Below are positions 59,801 to 64,000 of a stretch of 64,000 nt of DNA, one piece after another; position 1 is the first letter of the stretch, and every line of letters begins with the position of its first letter. The DNA lies in assembly GCA_022605955.1 (NCBI GenBank), contig JAKCOZ010000018.1, positions 876,001 through 940,000 of the forward strand. The letters run 5' to 3'. The translations under genes were made by a program, and so were the position numbers. The notes under the pieces were generated by a model that did not search any database, had not been told where the DNA came from, and was given only the letters and a program-made list of their open reading frames with translations. The DNA comes from Rallus limicola. Lineage: Eukaryota; Chordata; Aves; Gruiformes; Rallidae.

Positions 59801-61298
59801 TTGGGGAAGAGCAGGCCTGGCTCTGGGGAGGTAGGAGTGGGAGTCAGAAGGGTTTGAGCACAGTCCCAACACTCCCTTTGCTCCAGTTAGGAGTAACAGT
59901 GCTCACATGTAGCCCGGGTTCCTCTCCTCTGGCACAGCCCGACGTGCTCTGTCGGTGGTTACCACAAGATGTCAGTGTGTAGAGCTGGCAGAAGAACAAG
60001 AGGGTAGTTGTTATTTTGCTTTGGGTTGGGTTTGGTTTGTTTTTTTTTTTCCCCGAGTGTTTTGGTATCTGCCAGTCCCACGTGAAACCTCCCACACTGC
60101 CCCAAGCAGCTAATCTCTCCTGCTTTTCTTCACCTCCTCCCTTTCTCTTGTTGATTTGAGATTGTATACTGGGCTCAGGCCTGACTCTTTACACTGCTTC
60201 TCTGCATCACATCCTTAAAAAAAAGCCCAAAACACAGCCCTAAAACAAAGTGCTATAGAAATAAAAGCTTTCATCTCTGAGACATAGAAAGAAAAGAGTT
60301 CAGGAAATAGAAAGGGGTAAACTGGATTCCACTGGGTAGAATGTAACCTTGGTGTGTGGCTGCCTGCCTCTCTTCCTCTGAGCAGTGATTTAAAAAACGC
60401 CTGGGCATCTTTGCTCAAATAAGGAAATTCAATCTAAGGGTATAGTTTAATCCAGTCTCTGTTGTCAGAGCAGCTAATTCCTCCAGGATATTCCTTGGGA
60501 TATTCCTTGCCTCACTTTGCTTGCTGATGATGATAGAACTCTAAAGGAAAGTGTAACTACAGCCTCCCCTGCTAATTGTTATTTCTACTAAAGAAACCAG
60601 GAAGATCCCATTCCAATTGCATCATGCCCTAAGCAGCACTAGGGCCTCCTGCCTTTCCTGTAATCTCTCTCTGTCATCAGTTCCCATGGAATTCTTGACC
60701 CAGCTTGCCAGAAATTGCAGCAAACAGAAGAAAGTGTGTGGAGCTTCTGTTCACAGATAAAAACTGTGCTTGTGTTTTGGTAGTGTCTTGACTGAGCTGT
60801 TGAGAACAAATACGGGATTTGGAAGGAAGGGTGTCAGCTCCTGAGTCAGTTCTTTGCAGATATCTCCAAATGTTAGATATTTTCCTGTGTTTTCTTAGCA
60901 GAGGAGGGTGAATTCTGTCTGTTGTGCCCAGCTTGCTGTGCCTGAGGCTTGTGATTTCCTTATCAGGTGATTGAGGGAGCCAGAGTCTTGCAGAAAGTAA
61001 CTGCAAAGCAGTTGTGGTAAACAGCATCTTCTGGAATTGCTAATGTGGAGAAACATCTCTTGATTTCTTTATATTTGGACTGTTTAAAAAGGAAAATATC
61101 TGATTTCTCCATGGTGTTTTCACAGGTCCATAGGCCACGTTATTAGTAGAGAAACCGAGAACTTGCAGGTGCCTTACTATGTTGATAAAAACTTTGAAAA
61201 GAATTATCAAGGAGCAGAGCTTCAAGAGCTAGAGAAAACGGTGGAGAAAGATTACATAGACTATATTCAGACCAGCTGCTGGAAGGAGAAACAGCAAA
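53407..61298 (+). CDS. DNAJC18: DNAJC18 (DnaJ homolog subfamily C member 18), 5' six coding exons, 3' end outside the window
   Basis: A type III J-domain co-chaperone of the DNAJB12/DNAJB14 group, membrane-anchored in the endoplasmic reticulum, that stimulates Hsp70 ATP hydrolysis. Exons: 53407-53444, 53590-53735, 54875-55060, 58020-58132, 59032-59141 and 61126-61298. The phases agree and give 255 codons. The J domain is about 18-82 ([12 protein letters not shown] at 47-49, [12 protein letters not shown]). Next come [21 protein letters not shown], a membrane segment at about 166-188 ([20 protein letters not shown]) and the start of the C-terminal DUF1977-type region ([48 protein letters not shown]). 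The last human exon (about 40 residues, containing YRDERLKQKAESLKLENCEK) is not found before 64000. The N-terminus starts at [13 protein letters not shown], so about 65 residues present in human are missing or lie in an unrecognised exon. Confidence 0.95.
53736..61125 (+). other. DNAJC18 introns 2-5
   Basis: Introns 53736-54874, 55061-58019, 58133-59031 and 59142-61125. Sites are canonical (gtgagg/tctctccag, gttagt/cttgaacag, gtacac/gttctttccag, gtaagt/gttttcacag). I see only T-runs (57500-57516 and about 60040-60051) and no CR1 or other gene. The open frames there are short and lack any recognisable domain. Confidence 0.65.
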
Positions 61299-64000
61299 GT
61301 AAGTTATTTTTGTTGTGACTGTGTGCCTGCAGCCCCACGGTAGTTGCATGGTGGCTATGCTTCACAAAGCAACTGACATTTTTAGCCTCCTTTTTCGATG
61401 CTGCAGACATCTCAAGCTTTGCACTGCTATTTCTCACACCTGCTTGTAACAAAGAATTTGCTTTTCTTGAGCATCTGTCAGATCAATTTTAGGGGATCCT
61501 GAGAGACAAGTGGAAAGTAGACTTCGCCGTTTGAGACGGGGTTTTTTCCACTCAGGTTTTATGCCTGAGTAACTCTTGGTTTAAACATCTTGTTTTAAAT
61601 GTATAATCCACCACATTATCTAGCTCTGACAGATCGTTATGGCTAGAAAAGATCTTGACACATCACCTATTCAGTGTTTCCATGGCTGGAGCAGAGTCAT
61701 TTTAGCTTCAACTGGCTCTGGGAGGAAACAGACTTAACTTTTTCTTCACAATTTAATCAGGAGAGCCCAGAGCCTGTCCAGGTGCTTTTGGTAGTCTTTT
61801 AGTGGACTCTGTTACTGCTATCAGTTTTCAAAGAGTGTGCTTCTGTGCTTGGTATGTGCACTTATTTGCATTTTCTATGTTTAGCTGAGTTGGAGAGCAT
61901 GTTTTGCACCATAGTTGAGATTTGTCTGTACAAAAAAAGAACCGAATGCGGAAAGGGAGAAGGCAGAGATGGAACTGGTCAGATCATCACTCTCCCAGCA
62001 GTCCTGAGGTGATAACAGCCTGTGGTGTAACCCCAGATCAGATTGTTGATTAATACTCCTCTAGTTCATTTAAAATAAAGCAAATCCCTGCTTTTTTTTT
62101 TCTTTTTTTTTTCTTGTAATCCTACAAAGTAACAGAAATCACAGTACAAGGACTAGGGGCAGTTGGCACATTGTGACTCCCTTTGCAGATAAAGAACTCA
62201 TCACCTTAAAATGAGTGAACACCAAGGACTGCTGTGCCTGAAGGAACCTGGAAGATGTGTCAGTGTAAATGTTTGGTAGTAGCAGGCAGGCTGCTTTCAC
62301 CTGGTAGTAGTGAGTTGCTCCATGTAACAGGAGGCCTCAACACACTACTGCAAACATTCCTTGCTGTTCCTTCACTGGTTGCATCAGTGTGGGCACATGC
62401 ACATTGCTCCAGCCAGACCTGTTTAGTCCTGTGCCAGAGGTAACAAGCATTGGTGCTGCCAAACTATTCACAGTGTTTTGGTGGGCAGGGTTGTTTTGTT
62501 TGTGTTAATGTGAAAGTTACCAACCTGGTTTTTAAAGAGAACTATACAAACAGGGGCTCTGAAGTTAGAGAAGGAGAGAATCCATCATGTAAGACCATAA
62601 AAATCCCAATCAGCCCCTTAGTTTTTGCTGTGCTTGGCCTGTGCTCTCTGAGCATCTGCTGGTGGCAGTCACAGCCTCCAGGCACAGCACAGCTGTTAAT
62701 AGCCATGAAGGTGGGCTTGCTATAAGGATGGGATTGAACTCTCACAGAAAAAGCCTTTCAATTGGCCTTGTGCAACTGAAACTCACCAGGTTGTCTCTTT
62801 CATGCAGACCTCAAGCTAAGGAGTGCTGTGCCCCAAAACGGGCAGTGGGGTTAGCAAGCCTAAGAGAGGGGGGAGATGGTCCAGCATCAAATGCCAAGTA
62901 ATGCCTGCCCAGCAGTGCTCCTCTCTTACACTCAGAGACTTTATTAGTCATGCCTCTGCAGTGTATTCACGAGGTTTGCAAGCAGCAGCAGCCTGAGGAG
63001 GCCACTGTAACTAAAACCAGAAATAATTCTCAGAATGATTACCACCTAGGTAACACACACAGCTGAGACACTGCTAACTTCAGTGCAGCCAGGCTTGTAA
63101 AAATAAACTCTGAATACACAGTGGAGTGCTGGGGGGAAACTCTCTGGATGTGTTGAGATGGTTCTTAGCTGTCAGTTCAGAACTTTGGTCCATCAGTTCT
63201 TGTTGAGGTGTTTCACTTCACACAGCTGGCTTTTCCTTTTTGGACAGTCAAATGCCTATTAAAAGTAGGTTGGTTTTGTTTGTGAGGGTGCATTTCTCTG
63301 TAGCACCACCAAAATGGACCTAGTTACACAGGAACAGCTTGAAGTCCTTGGGTTTATGACTGCAAAAGTGTTACCTGGTGCCCAGCTACCTCAAGAGAAA
63401 CTTCCAAGGTAACAAATACCTTGGAACATACCTTGAATATCTTGGTATCTTGTTCAGTTAGTTGCTTTTATACCTCTGCATGCACAGTGCTCCTCCCTTC
63501 ACAGCAGAAGAGTGTGTAAAAGTTGGTGTAGGTTTTGGCCTTCTGAAATCTTTAATGCAGTTAAGTGCAAAGAGACCCTCCCAGGCTTTTACCGGAGGTT
63601 GCTCAGCTCTGATGGCTCAGTTGTAAAGTAAGACTGCAGAGAGCTCTGAGTTGTAAGAAATCAGATGCACAACTGAAAAACAGAGAAACTGAGGATGTGG
63701 AGCTGGAATGCCATGTTGTAGGGCTTCCTTTGAGAGAGAAAGTTCAAAGGAACAACTCTGTAAAAGAAAGAGACGTGACAGAATGAACGCTGTTGAAAGC
63801 ACAGGGAATCATTCTGCCCAATGCTGTGAGTATAAACTCAAGAGTATTTTTTATTTTTACACTGCAGACCTCCAGGGACTCAGGGCCCAGAGACAGTTAC
63901 CTGAGCCTGGTTTTGCTGAAGGCTTGTTGAGTCTGTATGCCCACCACTTCTCGAGTGCCGTTTTGCTTATAATACCTGCAAGATGATTCCTGATCTGAAA
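61299..64000 (+). other. Start of the last DNAJC18 intron, to the right edge
   Basis: The final intron begins with gtaagt at 61299. I searched by eye for the missing last exon and did not find it. A good acceptor at 63868 (acactgcag) is followed by unrelated residues. T-rich tracts lie at 62091-62113. Nothing else was recognised. Confidence 0.5.

Noticed and set aside
63868..63986. A candidate last exon of DNAJC18 after the acceptor acactgcag
   Set aside because: The downstream residues do not match the expected helical end (YRDERLKQKAESLKLE). The exon is more likely beyond the window.

Overview
The window is nuclear DNA from a bird. Every recognisable gene is a vertebrate gene split by GT-AG introns. 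The dominant interspersed repeat is CR1, with the avian-type 3' end (ggttggaagggacc on one strand, ttccaaccc...ttctatgattct on the other). Genes are compact with CpG-rich promoters. I cannot name the species.

Layout from left to right. (1) 1-6.6 kb: the last four coding exons of DELE1 on the + strand; the 5' part lies outside the window. (2) 9.4-20.9 kb: the complete PCDH12 (protocadherin-12, VE-cadherin-2) on the - strand, convergent with DELE1, with a 2.8 kb ectodomain-encoding first exon. (3) 20.9-28.7 kb: no recognised gene. This stretch holds a CpG-rich patch with a degenerate minisatellite at 25 kb and a minus-strand block of unrecognised open frames at 27.1-28.5 kb ending near an AATAAA. 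(4) 28.7-29.2 kb: SMIM33 on the - strand, a single-pass membrane protein with a one-exon coding region. (5) 32.7-50.2 kb: the complete ECSCR on the + strand, 11 coding exons. (6) 53.4 kb to the right edge: DNAJC18 on the + strand, starting in a CpG island; six coding exons are present and the last one lies beyond the window.

How the genes relate. DELE1 relays mitochondrial stress to the integrated stress response. PCDH12 and ECSCR are both endothelial cell-surface proteins. DNAJC18 is a membrane-anchored J-domain co-chaperone. SMIM33 has no known function. As I recall the human map of 5q31, DELE1-PCDH12 and SMIM33-ECSCR-DNAJC18 are two blocks about 2.5 Mb apart, with RNF14 next to PCDH12 and STING1 next to SMIM33. 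Here the blocks are joined, so a rearrangement junction should lie between about 21 and 28.7 kb. It places two endothelial genes within 12 kb of each other, transcribed away from each other.

Repeats: about ten CR1 fragments of several ages, a G-rich minisatellite in a PCDH12 intron, and several homopolymer C or G tracts. No tRNA, rRNA, CRISPR or prokaryotic feature was seen, and no new multi-gene system. The best candidates for novelty are the unassigned minus-strand locus at 27.1-28.5 kb and the rearranged endothelial neighbourhood.
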